From NCBI GenBank assembly GCA_000442015.1, contig KE561117.1:124001-188000 (forward strand): a DNA stretch of 64,000 nt, in the 5' to 3' direction. Origin of the DNA: Rozella allomycis CSF55 (lineage: Eukaryota > Rozellomycota). The notes beneath the pieces were generated by a model. The model made no database searches. It was not told the origin of the DNA and was given only the letters and a program-made list of their open reading frames with translations. The translations under genes and the position numbers were made by a program. Shown here one piece after another: positions 54,661 through 64,000 of this stretch (position 1 is its first letter; each line of letters opens with the position of its first letter).

Positions 54661-56377
54661 ATGGAAAAGCTCAGGGAACCATCCGAATTGAAAGCCGAAC
54701 ATCAAAATGAAATTGAAGCAGTAGCAGGTTTAGCGACGAAGGGTCTCGATGAAGCATTGACTAGTTCCAAAAAACGAACAATGGTTAACAATGTCAATTT
54801 TGATGATGACGAGGAAGATATCAATAAACCAAAAAAGACTTGGAAAGAACTAGGCAATGAAGTTTTTACTGTAGAATATTTCAAGAAGAAGATCAAAAAC
54901 CCGTTTATGTTTTTCCTCATAGTTTTCAATTACTACATTGTCCTTTGGCTATTGATGAAACATGACATTGAACCAGGTACTACGATGTTTTCTTTAATCC
55001 TTGTTGTGACTATCGGAATTCTTGGCGGGTATTTCGGGACGAAATTTGGATTAGCTCCGTTGTTGGGAATGTTATTAGCTGGAATACTTGTAAGAAATAT
55101 ACCAGGAATTATTACCCCTTTGCCTTCCTCTCTTACGAGCAAATTGAGAACTATTGCGTTGACTGTGATTTTATCAAGAGCCGGAATTGGATTGCAAAGG
55201 CAGACTGTAATGTCAAATGCTAGAGGGACATTTTTCTTGGGTGTTATACCTGTTTTGACTGAGGCGCTTGTTAATACATTGAGCATCAGTCTTATTCTAG
55301 GGTACCCAGTGACTTGGGCCTTTTTATTGGGATTCGGTTTGGCACCAATTTCTCCAGGTGTCATAGTTCCTACATTGTTACAACTAAAAGAAGAGAGTTA
55401 TGGACTTCAAACGGGTATAATACCGATGATGTTGGCAGCTTCTGGATTCGATGTCGTTATTGGAATAACGGGATTCAGTATTTGTTCAGGTATATTGTTT
55501 TCTGAGAGTGATTTCCAAATGACTGCCCTTCATGGACCAATTGAAATATTTGGTGGACTTTTGGCGGGAGGCGTTTCAGCCCTTGTAGTTTATGCATTGG
55601 AAAAGATTAATGCATCAATGAGTTTTAGGACTCTGATAACAATGGGATTAGCACTAGTTGTTATGCTTGGTGGCAAATCATTAGGTTATTCTGGTGCTGC
55701 ATCGCTTGGAACAATGGTTACTTGGTGCGCTGCTGGAAATATTTGGGATAAGAAGACATTGGAGATTGTAAATAAAAAGTAAGGAATGGATTGATTTTAA
55801 ATAAGATTAAAGATGACGTGGGAATTCGCACAGCCGTTTCTGTTTCCAATAATTGGAGCGTCGATTTCATTTCTAGATTTGTCTTTGAAAACGGTCGGTT
55901 TGGGATTTGCTGTGGTATTTATTGGAATAACGTCAAAAATGACAATGATTTATTTCTTGATGGGGCTAGAAGGTTTTACAAAGAAGCAAAGATTATTCAT
56001 TGCCGGAGGATGGACAGCCAAAGCTACCGTTCAAGTAATAAGCGTATAGTACTTTCATAATTAAGGCTGCCTTAAGTTACGTTACTTTAGAAGTTGTTTT
56101 AGAGAAAAATATAATGGGAGATGAAAGAATCTACGCAGAGCAAATGTCCACTGTGATGGTTTTCGCTATCTTAATGTGTGCACCTTTTTGTGCTACTTGG
56201 ATTCAATCTATGGGAAGGAAATGGCTGACAAAGGATGAGCCAATACCTGATTCTGAGATTATGGATCCTTCGTACTATGGTGGTCTTGTGGAACCTACTG
56301 GAATGGGTCTAATTCAGATTGCCAAGCAGCAAATGGAAAACATGGTCGTAGGATCTGATAGAACTGACCTTAAATAA
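54661..56377 (+). CDS. SLC9B/CPA2-type cation-proton antiporter
   Basis: Polytopic antiporter of the NHA/SLC9B class, usually exchanging Na+ or Li+ for H+. Twelve or so hydrophobic segments follow a soluble acidic N-terminus. Motifs: GLAPLLGMLLAGILVRNIPG, VILSRAGIGLQRQTV, LGFGLAPISPGVIVPTLL and SGFDVVIGITGFSI. Introns of 27 nt (55780-55806) and 31 nt (56034-56064) join the last exons, restoring WTAKATVQAALSYVT. C-terminus is soluble. Stop fused to AATAAA. Confidence 0.85.
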
Positions 56378-56504
56378 AAATTTACTAATACTTCATTTCT
56401 AATCCAGTTGAAAAGTCCGACATTGTAATTAATTTCCATTTAATTAATTTATTGCGACCAGGGTTAGAGATAAAAGGGGACGCCACAATGGACACCCAAG
56501 TCTA

Positions 56505-57011
56505 ATGAAATACACTTTAGCTATTTGCGCACTACTACTCTCTGTCCATGCAAGTCCTCTAGACTATCCAACTGAAAGTCAACAAGAAGAAGTGTACTAT
56601 CCTGCTCCAGAACAACAAACAGGTTACGACATTGCCAATAATGTTACAATTCAAGTTCAACTCAATGAAACCACCACTGCTGCTGACTATTCCACACCAG
56701 TTGAAGTTTATGCTACTACCACAGCTGATTACTCTGCTCCTACTACTCAAGACTATCCAGTTAGTGATGCATATGTCCCAAGTGCTACCACTACTGCTGA
56801 CTATGCTGCAACACCAGTCTTGTACACTACCCAAGAAACTCCATACATTGCTCCACCAGTCCAAACTAATACAACTGCTGAATGCGATGATGTTGCTTGC
56901 GCAGAGAGATTTATTCAAAAGTTGAAAAATATTTATAGCAAGATCAAATTGAGGTATCAAACTTCATCATCAGAACCAACTTATTCAATCCAAACAACGG
57001 CCGCTTATTAG
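56505..57011 (+). CDS. small secreted Thr/Tyr/Pro-rich repetitive protein
   Basis: 168 residues, single exon. Signal peptide MKYTLAICALLLSVHA, then repeats of the type TTTADY and TTQDYP with many Pro and Tyr, two nearby cysteines (CDDVAC) and a short helical C-terminal part. Looks like a cell-wall, cyst-wall or glue protein, or an effector; Tyr-rich repeats can be crosslinked. Codon use is regular, suggesting high expression. Poly(A) signal AATAAA about 14 bases after the stop. Confidence 0.6.
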   Translation: MKYTLAICALLLSVHASPLDYPTESQQEEVYYPAPEQQTGYDIANNVTIQVQLNETTTAADYSTPVEVYATTTADYSAPTTQDYPVSDAYVPSATTTADYAATPVLYTTQETPYIAPPVQTNTTAECDDVACAERFIQKLKNIYSKIKLRYQTSSSEPTYSIQTTAAY

Positions 57012-57244
57012 AGTTAAATTAATTAATAAAAAGAGTTAAATATTTTAATTGATATACATTATAAAGCCATTAATAGGCGTATTATCTAATTTATATCTTC
57101 CGGTCTTGACAACTTCGCGATATAATTATGCCCAGTATGTCATATATCATATATTTTCCTTGATTGTTCGATATTTTATGCAGGTATCGTGGAAGAAATA
57201 CAACCTTCGGTCTCACTCTCTAAACGACTACGCCACCTACCTCG

Positions 57245-58437
57245 ATGAAACATATATCCATTGAAATAACCAAAGGTAACTTGAAAGTGAAAAATTAATT
57301 CAAAGACTTATATTCCATATTACGATCTACTAGGTCTACCAGCGAACAAGGCATTTTGCTAGGAATTAGAAATAGTTTTATTCAAGAGAGTATTACCTTA
57401 ACATCTTGCCTTTCATATACTTCCAATGGCCAAGAGCTTTTGACATTATTAGCTGCAAACTTGAACAATGATCCTTCCACTGTTTTAGGATGGTACGCTG
57501 TAACACAGTTTTTTTAAATTTACACAGATTGTACCAAGATCTCATTCCATAGTTAAAATAGTCTCTGCATATTTTGAAACATTTTTTTGTGCTCTAGTAA
57601 AAGTGGCCATATCATACCACTTGGATTTACAGAAAGGTTTTCAACAACACATTATTTAAAATAGATTACGACATTAAGGAAGTTGCGAAACAACTCGCTC
57701 CCGAAATAGCGTTCATCTTTAATCATTTCATAGGATTAATAGTAATTAATGGTAGATAGGTACTGTTTGTTTTCCTAGATGCTGAAACTGATCAATCTGA
57801 GATGCTAAGGGGTGGTATTCAATGTTTTCACTGTGAAATTACCAACGAGGAAGCGTACGGAAAGCTGCTAAGTATGGACCTTTGCGCAATTCACTTGGAT
57901 GGCGATCCTTTAGAATTGAAAATAATGAATGAAGTGGATTCTACAGCTCACAGCGATGTGGAAACTGACATTTTAACAGGGAAAAAGTTGAGACCCAGAA
58001 GGCTCAGTAATATTGACGATGCGGAACCTAAAGCAAGTGAAACTGTTAGGGCAGTCATGGACGTTGAATTAAGCAAAAAGGTACCCAAGGAATATTATCT
58101 AGACTAGATTACACAAATAAGTGATTCAAATGTATTCATTGCTACCTCCAAGCGCGCAAATCATCTTATGGATGTTTTGGAGGATGTTACTGCTGATGAG
58201 TTCTGTGACGTGAATATTAACATTGAGCCGTCAAACGGATCTTTCGACCTCAAGCACTTGGAAGACACTATAGATAACAATTTTGAGCAGCTTTTACTTG
58301 AATATGAAAAAGAAATAATGGAGTATGAAAGGCTGGCAACCCTAAACCGGATACTATGTAAAAAGCCAATAGAAATTCTAGCCCATGAAATAAAATCTAA
58401 ATTCAAAGCTCCCAATCAAATCCCAGTGACCAAATAA
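57245..58437 (+). CDS. MPN-like domain protein with acidic coiled-coil tail
   Basis: Multi-exon gene. After a 30-nt intron the N-terminus reads LYSILRSTRSTSEQGILLGI and STVLGWYAIVPRSHS, the layout of a non-catalytic MPN domain (strand SEGxLLG, then GWY), without JAMM zinc ligands. Downstream LFKIDYDIKEVAKQLAPEIA and MLRGGIQCFHCEITNEEAYG follow, and a 27-nt intron joins VELSKK to ITQISDSN; the end is coiled coil (QLLLEYEKEIMEYERLATL). Abraxas/FAM175-like is one idea. Introns between 57490 and 57790 are not fully resolved. Stop fused to AATAAA. Confidence 0.4.
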
Positions 58438-58494
58438 ATTTTAATGCGGCAATTTACTTTTCTATATCGGCAATTGACTTTGCTTCGCCACGTA

Positions 58495-59955
58495 ATGCCG
58501 TTCACAAAGGAAGTATTCAAAATAATATTCATCGGGATCCTATTACGATTAATTCTTGTTACAGTGATAGACACTACCCTTAGAGTTGAATTTTCTACAC
58601 CATTTAATTCATACAAAGGGCGTAATATTGTGAATTTGGAATAACAAGTTAAAGAGGGTATTTCGTATTATCGGAAAGGAATTTCACCATTTCACGGAGA
58701 TACAGTTCACCAAGTAATATTATTCAATGTATTTTAATAGATAGTCTATTTTGCTAATATCATTTTTCTCAATTCTCCCTGAATGGATGCACTACGTCGT
58801 ATTCATAATTATAGATGTCGTTTCTTCTCTGTTATTTGCAAAATGGGCTTCAAAAAATAACAAAATGGAGTATCATAACGCGATTATCATGTAAGAATAC
58901 TTTACGGATATTAATTGATGGTTATTCAATCCATTGATGATTTTGAGTTGTAATGCAATGTCTTCTACATGTTTTGACCACTTTCTCGTGCTTTTGGCAC
59001 TTAATGCATCACAAAAAGGTATTTCATAAAACATAGAATTCAAAGGTTCATTTGGAATATGTTCTGTCGCACTTGGTGTAGCTGCGAACTTTAGCATTTA
59101 TCCATTTTTCTATGTCTTCCCAACAGCAATAATGTTCGATTCCAGCTTTAAGGTATATGACACAAAGTTCCTATTTTAGTTCCGATCCACAATAATATTA
59201 GCTAGCTCCGTCATTTCTATTTTCTCACTGTTTGTAGGATTTTCTTATTACTTGATTGGATCATTTGATTTTATAAAATCTAACTACGTCGACATGTAAT
59301 TGCATATGTATAAGCAGATAGGTTAACAGTTTCAGATCTATCACCAAACATTGGAATATTTTGGTNATTTGATTGGATCATTTGATTTTATAAAATCTAA
59401 CTACCTCGACATGTAATTGCATATCTATAAGTAGATAGGTTAACAGTTTCAGATCTATCACCAAACATTGGAATATTTTGGTATTTCTTTACAGAAATGT
59501 TTGAACACTTTAGAACTTTCTTTCTCTTTGCATTTCAGCTTTGCGTATTCTCTTACTTTATACCCTCGTCTATAAAGTTCCGACAATACCCAGACTTTCT
59601 TGTTGTTTTAATAGCGGGGATAATATCAATATTTAAAACCTATCCATCATATCATGATACTGGGTTCTTTTTATCATTCGTTGCTCTCTACTATAATACT
59701 TTTCCAAATTTACGGCGGGGTTTTATTGCTCTAAACCTTATTCTGTTTTCAATGATTCTTGGCCCAACGTTCTGGTATTTGTGGATTTACCACGGTGGAG
59801 GAAACGTTAATTTTTTCTATTCATCTACGCTAATGCTGTCAATAGGTCAAATTTTTCTCCTCTCGGATATGGCTTTCGAGATTCTAAAGTTAGATCACTT
59901 AAAGAACAATCCAAATTTGCCGAAAGAAGATATAGATCATTTAGTTTTAGAATAA
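58495..59955 (+). CDS. GPI transamidase subunit PIG-U/Cdc91
   Basis: Membrane subunit of the GPI-anchor transamidase in the ER. EFSTPFNSYKG near the N-terminus, then after introns ISYYRKGISPFHGDTVHQ, DLSPNIGIFWYFFTEMFEHF, FIPSSIKFRQYPDFLVVLIA, IFKTYPSYHDTGF and WIYHGGGNVNFFYSSTLMLS match the family closely. Six or more mini-introns lie between 58630 and 59480. A block of about 115 bases is duplicated around N at 59365. An in-frame ATG at 58444 would add 17 residues; 58495 fits the hydrophobic N-terminus better. Confidence 0.9.
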
Positions 59956-60011
59956 ATTGTACTTTTATTTACTGCACTTTCGTGTTTGTGATCGATGTAC
60001 TAATTGTACCG

Positions 60012-61343
60012 TTAATTTATAGAATTCTCCCAACATTTAATACAAATGCGATGTACAGCAGTCTTCTCTTTGTCAGCTAAAACTGGAATTTTCTAAGAAT
60101 ACAATTTGCTTTTATTCACTTACATTAGAAGAGCATGTTGAGCATATTAAGTGTCCACAAAAACGACAATGATGTCTTCTCCAAATCAACGTAAAGGTTT
60201 TATTGCAAAGCACGCATTTATCTGTTGTAGAATCAGCCATCCATATTGGTGCCAGTTTTGTTATATGTCTATTCTTTTCAATTTTTCTAAAATTTAAAGC
60301 CCATTTTTCTTTAATAGCTGCAGATTCTGCTGACACAATAAATGATTTATACGGGGTCATGATTTTAAAAGAGTAACCAGAAGAGTTTGGTACATCACTA
60401 ATGATACAATCATCAATTTCAAATTTCCTATGAAATATTAAAGTGTTTTCAAATAATCCCTCCCTATTTACTCGAAATCGTATGCGTTACCGCGCATATA
60501 TGAGGCAATCGTTAAAGAGGAAAAAGTGATACTCTTTTAATGCTTTTCTACAATGCTTTGTTAACTTTGAAGAATATAAAAGTTCGCGGTCGGGGACAAT
60601 TAGATCCTTGTACTGATTATCCGGTTTGCTTTGTTACTTCATTAAATCCACTCAAAGATTTCTCCAATTTGATCATTTCAATCAACATATCACTTTCTTT
60701 CAATCCATCATTCACGTATATATTCACTATTAGAAACAAAAGTACAAATTACATTGTTTGATTAGATTATGGGCTTCGATAGTGTAATTTCGTAGACTCT
60801 CACTGTCAGTGGACTTTACTAATTGACCTAATAATAATTCATATCTGGGATAAACCAGGAATAAAATTAATACCTTGGTAATCGCTGTATGGGCATTATT
60901 AAGAATCCCGATAATGTCAAGTTTCGGCACTGTGGATTTTTGTATTGATTCTAGTTTTGCTTTAATACATAACATACATGCAAAAAGTTAAAAAGACTGT
61001 GGTCTCTATTATTAAATGAAGCAAGTAAATCTATTGCTCCTTTGAACCCTCTGGCATACTCTATATACATTTCGAATCCTTCTTTGAATTCATAGAATAC
61101 TTTGCTGATATCAACGCTACAAATTTCCTTCATTGAATTGCTTCCTATCAATTCTTCTAAATTGTACAAGAAAGCGGTTTGAAGCAAGTGTATTGATTTA
61201 AAATTGGAGAAAACTTTGGCAAGTTCCTCTTTCGTGAGTTTCAATTTGAGAGGAGTGTAAAATAAATTGTCGATTATGTTCAAATTATTGCAATATTCCC
61301 TTTCTGTTGTTAGGATTTCACGAAGGATGTGATCACGCTTCAT
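60012..61343 (-). CDS. FGD-type Rho guanine-nucleotide exchange factor (DH-PH-FYVE)
   Basis: DH domain: REILTTEREYCNNLNIIDNL and, in a later exon, YPRYELLLGQLVKSTDSESL. PH domain: RNAVEYHFF-like strand at FLFNDCLIYAR then, after a 27-nt intron, KRKFEIDD-like strand and SFIVSAESAAIKEKWALNF. FYVE domain: LAPIWMADSTTDKCVLCNKT, WRRHHCRFCGHLICSTCSS, and after a 27-nt intron the last zinc pair in HRICIKCWENS. Activates Cdc42-like GTPases at PI3P membranes. Stop at 60012. About 380 residues, a minimal version lacking long N-terminal regions. Confidence 0.88.
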
Positions 61344-62162
61344 ACTCTGTCCGATTAATTAATTTGCAATATGTACAAGCCGCATATATACTTTCAAATA
61401 ATATTTACAATCGTCAATTTACCTGTTCGAATTTGGAGTGAGATTTGAAATTGTGTCAAAGGAAATAGTATTTTCCAAACTTACTTATCTTTGTCAGATT
61501 CATTAAGTACAATAAGAAAGATAATTGAAGACAAGACAGAACAATGGAAATGGATTTATTTATCAATTAAAAATTACATACTTCATCAATTCAAACTCCC
61601 TGCAGCTTTCACGTACCTGATCATCATTATTTAAAACCGCAAGGTATTTCCAACAATGCGAACAGTGGTGCTTTTATTCATTGTGCTGTTTAATGAGCGG
61701 GTTAGGGGTTTTCAGGGTCTCTTGATAAGGCGACATTTCACTGATTTCTTGTGAGGCCAATGTTCCAATAGACTAGTTACGACACCATTCACGTCAAATA
61801 TCCACACATGCTTGTTAAAATCTATTCACAGATGTTTTTGCAAAAGAATGTCATTCTTTGGGGGAAGCATAAGATCAATTGTGACCCTTTTATGGTGGCA
61901 TTTGATACGGCATAGCACATCATTGATCTCTGTTCAGCACTCTTTGATTAAACTCTTCTTGCTAGATAAACATTAAAATAAACAGGTTCCTTATACCTGC
62001 CTGTTGAGCTTGTTCTTGAAGTATTCTTCGACTAGGTCTCACGTGTCTAAAAGTATCATTTGTACTTCTTTCATATGCGCCGTTTCTTTTACTAATATTG
62101 AATGTTATAATTGTCTAATTCTAATATTTGATGTCATTGTAGCAAAGTTCGAATTTTCTTAA
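61344..62162. other. longest gene-free stretch (819 bases)
   Basis: Holds the divergent promoters of the RhoGEF and SEC13. On the minus strand near 61590-61736 a frame reads HHCSHCWKYLAVLNNDDQ with several Cys, suggesting a small CHCH-like or other Cys-containing protein, but it is interrupted and cannot be built into a gene. Nothing else is supported. Confidence 0.4.
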
Positions 62163-63191
62163 ATGATGTCTTTTGACTCCCAGCACGATGATATTATTGT
62201 AAAAAGTGTTATTTTTGTCCAATATAGCACGACGCACAATCTGATTATTATGGGAAACGACTAGCGACATGTTCATCCGATAGGACGATTCGTATTTTCG
62301 ATGTCCAAAATGGCCAGCAATCTCTGGCTGATGTTTTGAAAGGGTAATATTTTTATCAAAAATTATAAAGGCACGATGGTCCTGTTTGGCAAGTTGCATG
62401 GTCACATCCAAAATTTGGCCCATTGCTAGCATCATGCTCATATGATGGAAAAGTTCTAATTTGGAAAGAAAATAGAAAAAAGTGGTCTGTTATAAAAGAG
62501 CACACAGTTCACGAGTCAAGTGTGAACTCCATTTCATTCGCTCCTCATGAGCATGGTCTCCATTTGGCTTGTGGTTCTTCTGATGGAAAGGTTTCCATTC
62601 TTTCTTACAATGGTATCATTCACATTATTCGTTTTTTTAAGATGATGGTACCTGGTCTCATCAAGCGTTTGTTTCGCACCAGATAGGATGTAATGCCGTG
62701 TCTTGGGCACCGAGCACCGTTCCTGGTTCGTTATTCAACCCTAGCAATCAGCCGAAAATTGCAGAGAAAAAGATTGTGACTGGAGGATGCGATAATCTTG
62801 TGAAAATATGGAAGTGGAATGAAAAAGATTCGACTTGGACACAAGAAGGACCCTCATTAGAGGGTCATTCCGATTGGGTTCGTGATGTAGCTTGGAGCCC
62901 AAATATGGGATTGAATAATGAGATTATTGCATCTTGCTCTCAAGTAATGACTCTAGTAGTCAGTGATTGTAGGATAAGCGAGTGTTGATTTGGACCTGCG
63001 AGAATAACACTTGGAAAAGCAAAGAATTAAAGAAAGATTTATTTGGAGATACCGTATGGCGAGTTAGCTGGTCGATGACTGGTCATTTGTTGGCCGTTTC
63101 AAGTGGTGACAACAAGGTATCGCTTTGGAAGCAAAAGCTAGATGGATCATGGGAAGTAGCCGCCGAAATGGATGAGTCCCAATTCAAATAA
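62163..63191 (+). CDS. SEC13: COPII coat / nucleoporin WD40 protein SEC13
   Basis: Six-bladed WD40 propeller of the COPII outer coat, the nuclear pore Y complex and SEACIT. Exon 1 [12 protein letters not shown]; intron 62199-62227 (29 nt); then [89 protein letters not shown] and [20 protein letters not shown], all as in SEC13. Other introns about 27, 28 and 29 nt. Full length, ending DESQFK with stop fused to AATAAA. Confidence 0.95.
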
Positions 63192-63384
63192 AGAATAAGT
63201 TCAATTTAGACTTTCTTGTAATACGAACTTTAGATTTTCGAATGATAGAATGAACCCACCCTTTCGTTTCGGGCAGAGTGCTGGCTATATTGACCGATTT
63301 TTGTTTTTTTCTTGAGAATGGTGATCAATCAGTATTAAATGATCAATATGCTCCTTTCAGCGATTTTACCCCTGGTATATAAAA

Positions 63385-64000
63385 ATGACAAAATCTTTGA
63401 ATGGTGCTCTTTTTGGAATGTGCAATCCACTTTTGGACCTTATCGCAGATGTAAAGTCAGATATTTTAAAAAAGTAACATTTTCACCCTCTCTATAAGCA
63501 GATACAACCTAAAAGACAATGATCAAATTCTTGCTGATGAAACTCATAAAGGCTTATTTGAAGATCTTTTAAATCAGTACAAGGTCCAATATGTTGCAGG
63601 AGGTGCTGGCCAAAATTCAATGAGAGTTGCTCAATGGCTTTTGCCGCCCAATTCAACTGTGTATCTTGGTTGTGTAGGAAACGATGAATTCTCAAGGCAA
63701 TTAAAACAAAGTGCATCAAATGATGGTCTTCATGTTGAATATATGATAGATTCAAGCACTCCAACAGGATGCTGTGCTGTTCTAGTGCAAGGAAAATATC
63801 GGTAAGAGAAAAGGCCCAATAACATGTAGATCATTAGTTGCTAATCTTGCTGCTGCAAATAATTACAAAATGGAGCATTTATTGGCAGAAAAATGCCAAA
63901 CTTTGATGGAAAGTGCGCAATGCTTTTATATCACAGGGTTCTTCATAACAGTGTCTCCTGATTCAATTATCCATGTTGCAAGTCACGCTGCTCAGAAAAA
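63385..64000 (+). CDS. adenosine kinase (5' part, runs off the window)
   Basis: PfkB-family kinase that makes AMP from adenosine. MTKSLNGALFGMCNPLLDLI start; a 28-nt intron near 63472-63499 joins DILKK to YNLKDNDQILADE; then VAGGAGQNSMRVAQWLLPPN (substrate motif), YLGCVGNDEFSRQL, and after a 28-nt intron SLVANLAAANNYKMEHL. The gene continues past 64000. Only a few bases separate an upstream TATATAAAA from the ATG. Confidence 0.93.

Noticed and set aside
57730-57780. Two short GT...AG units in tandem in the MPN-like gene
   Set aside because: Units would be 18-19 nt, below the size of any other intron here; more likely one 37-nt intron, and the frame is unresolved.

Overview
This is a compact, AT-rich eukaryotic nuclear scaffold with about 40 protein genes, one tRNA and few spacers longer than 500 bases. 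Nearly all genes are broken by spliceosomal introns of only 25 to 33 nt, and the CDS spans below were rebuilt by removing GT...AG stretches that restore a conserved reading frame. Gene content points to an early-diverging zoosporic fungus: a centriole assembly protein (CPAP/SAS-4), NUDE, Arp2/3 subunit ARPC3, Argonaute, an Aph-1 gamma-secretase subunit, fungal NST1 and a Rpo41-type mitochondrial RNA polymerase. I infer a Rozella/Cryptomycota-like endoparasite; this is an inference from gene set and style, not a species proof.

Layout. 1-1.76 kb: broken Ty1/copia fossil. 2.2-4.4 kb: CPAP. 4.4-6.4 kb: small unrecognised gene, pogo-type DDE transposase remnant, and two copies of a small Hva1/TUDOR-like gene. 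6.7-16.6 kb: NUDE, a membrane protein, autophagy kinase Atg1, tRNA-Arg(TCT), a secreted LPMO-like protein, TBCK, a GT34-like glycosyltransferase and an AlkB-like dioxygenase. 16.7-24.5 kb: GT61 glycosyltransferase, Argonaute, NST1, mitochondrial rRNA dimethylase/TFB. 24.7-34.5 kb: IQ-motif protein, Lines-like protein, EEF2KMT, ribosomal protein L35, an FHA plus PP2C-like fusion, a U-box protein, Aph-1. 34.5-43.2 kb: TFIIIC subunit, carboxypeptidase A, secreted beta-propeller, EST1/SMG7-like protein, GDP-L-fucose synthase, ARPC3, a membrane protein. 43.4-47.9 kb: mitochondrial RNA polymerase. 48.2-52.2 kb: three tandem secreted helical proteins. 52.2-64 kb: SAP-domain protein, ETF-beta, NAT9, SLC9B exchanger, a repetitive secreted protein, an MPN-like protein, PIG-U, an FGD-type RhoGEF, SEC13 and the start of adenosine kinase.

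Most striking observation: some introns are arrays of complete intron-like units laid head to tail with no exon between them (AG|GT junctions). Two sit in the mitochondrial RNA polymerase gene (8 units and 4 units) and one in Argonaute (2 units). In the 4-unit and 2-unit cases removal of the whole array restores the conserved protein exactly. Other genome-style features: stop codons fused to AATAAA poly(A) signals, start codons of divergent genes 5 to 15 bp apart, six-base first exons, and single-N joins flanked by slightly different duplicates that look like unmerged haplotype or contig ends rather than biology.

Several housekeeping genes carry single-base reading-frame slips at A or T runs; the clean protein similarity on both sides suggests sequencing errors rather than pseudogenes. 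Functionally the window mixes housekeeping with a secreted set (LPMO-like, carboxypeptidase, propeller, three helical paralogues, a Thr/Tyr-rich protein) that would suit a host-associated lifestyle.
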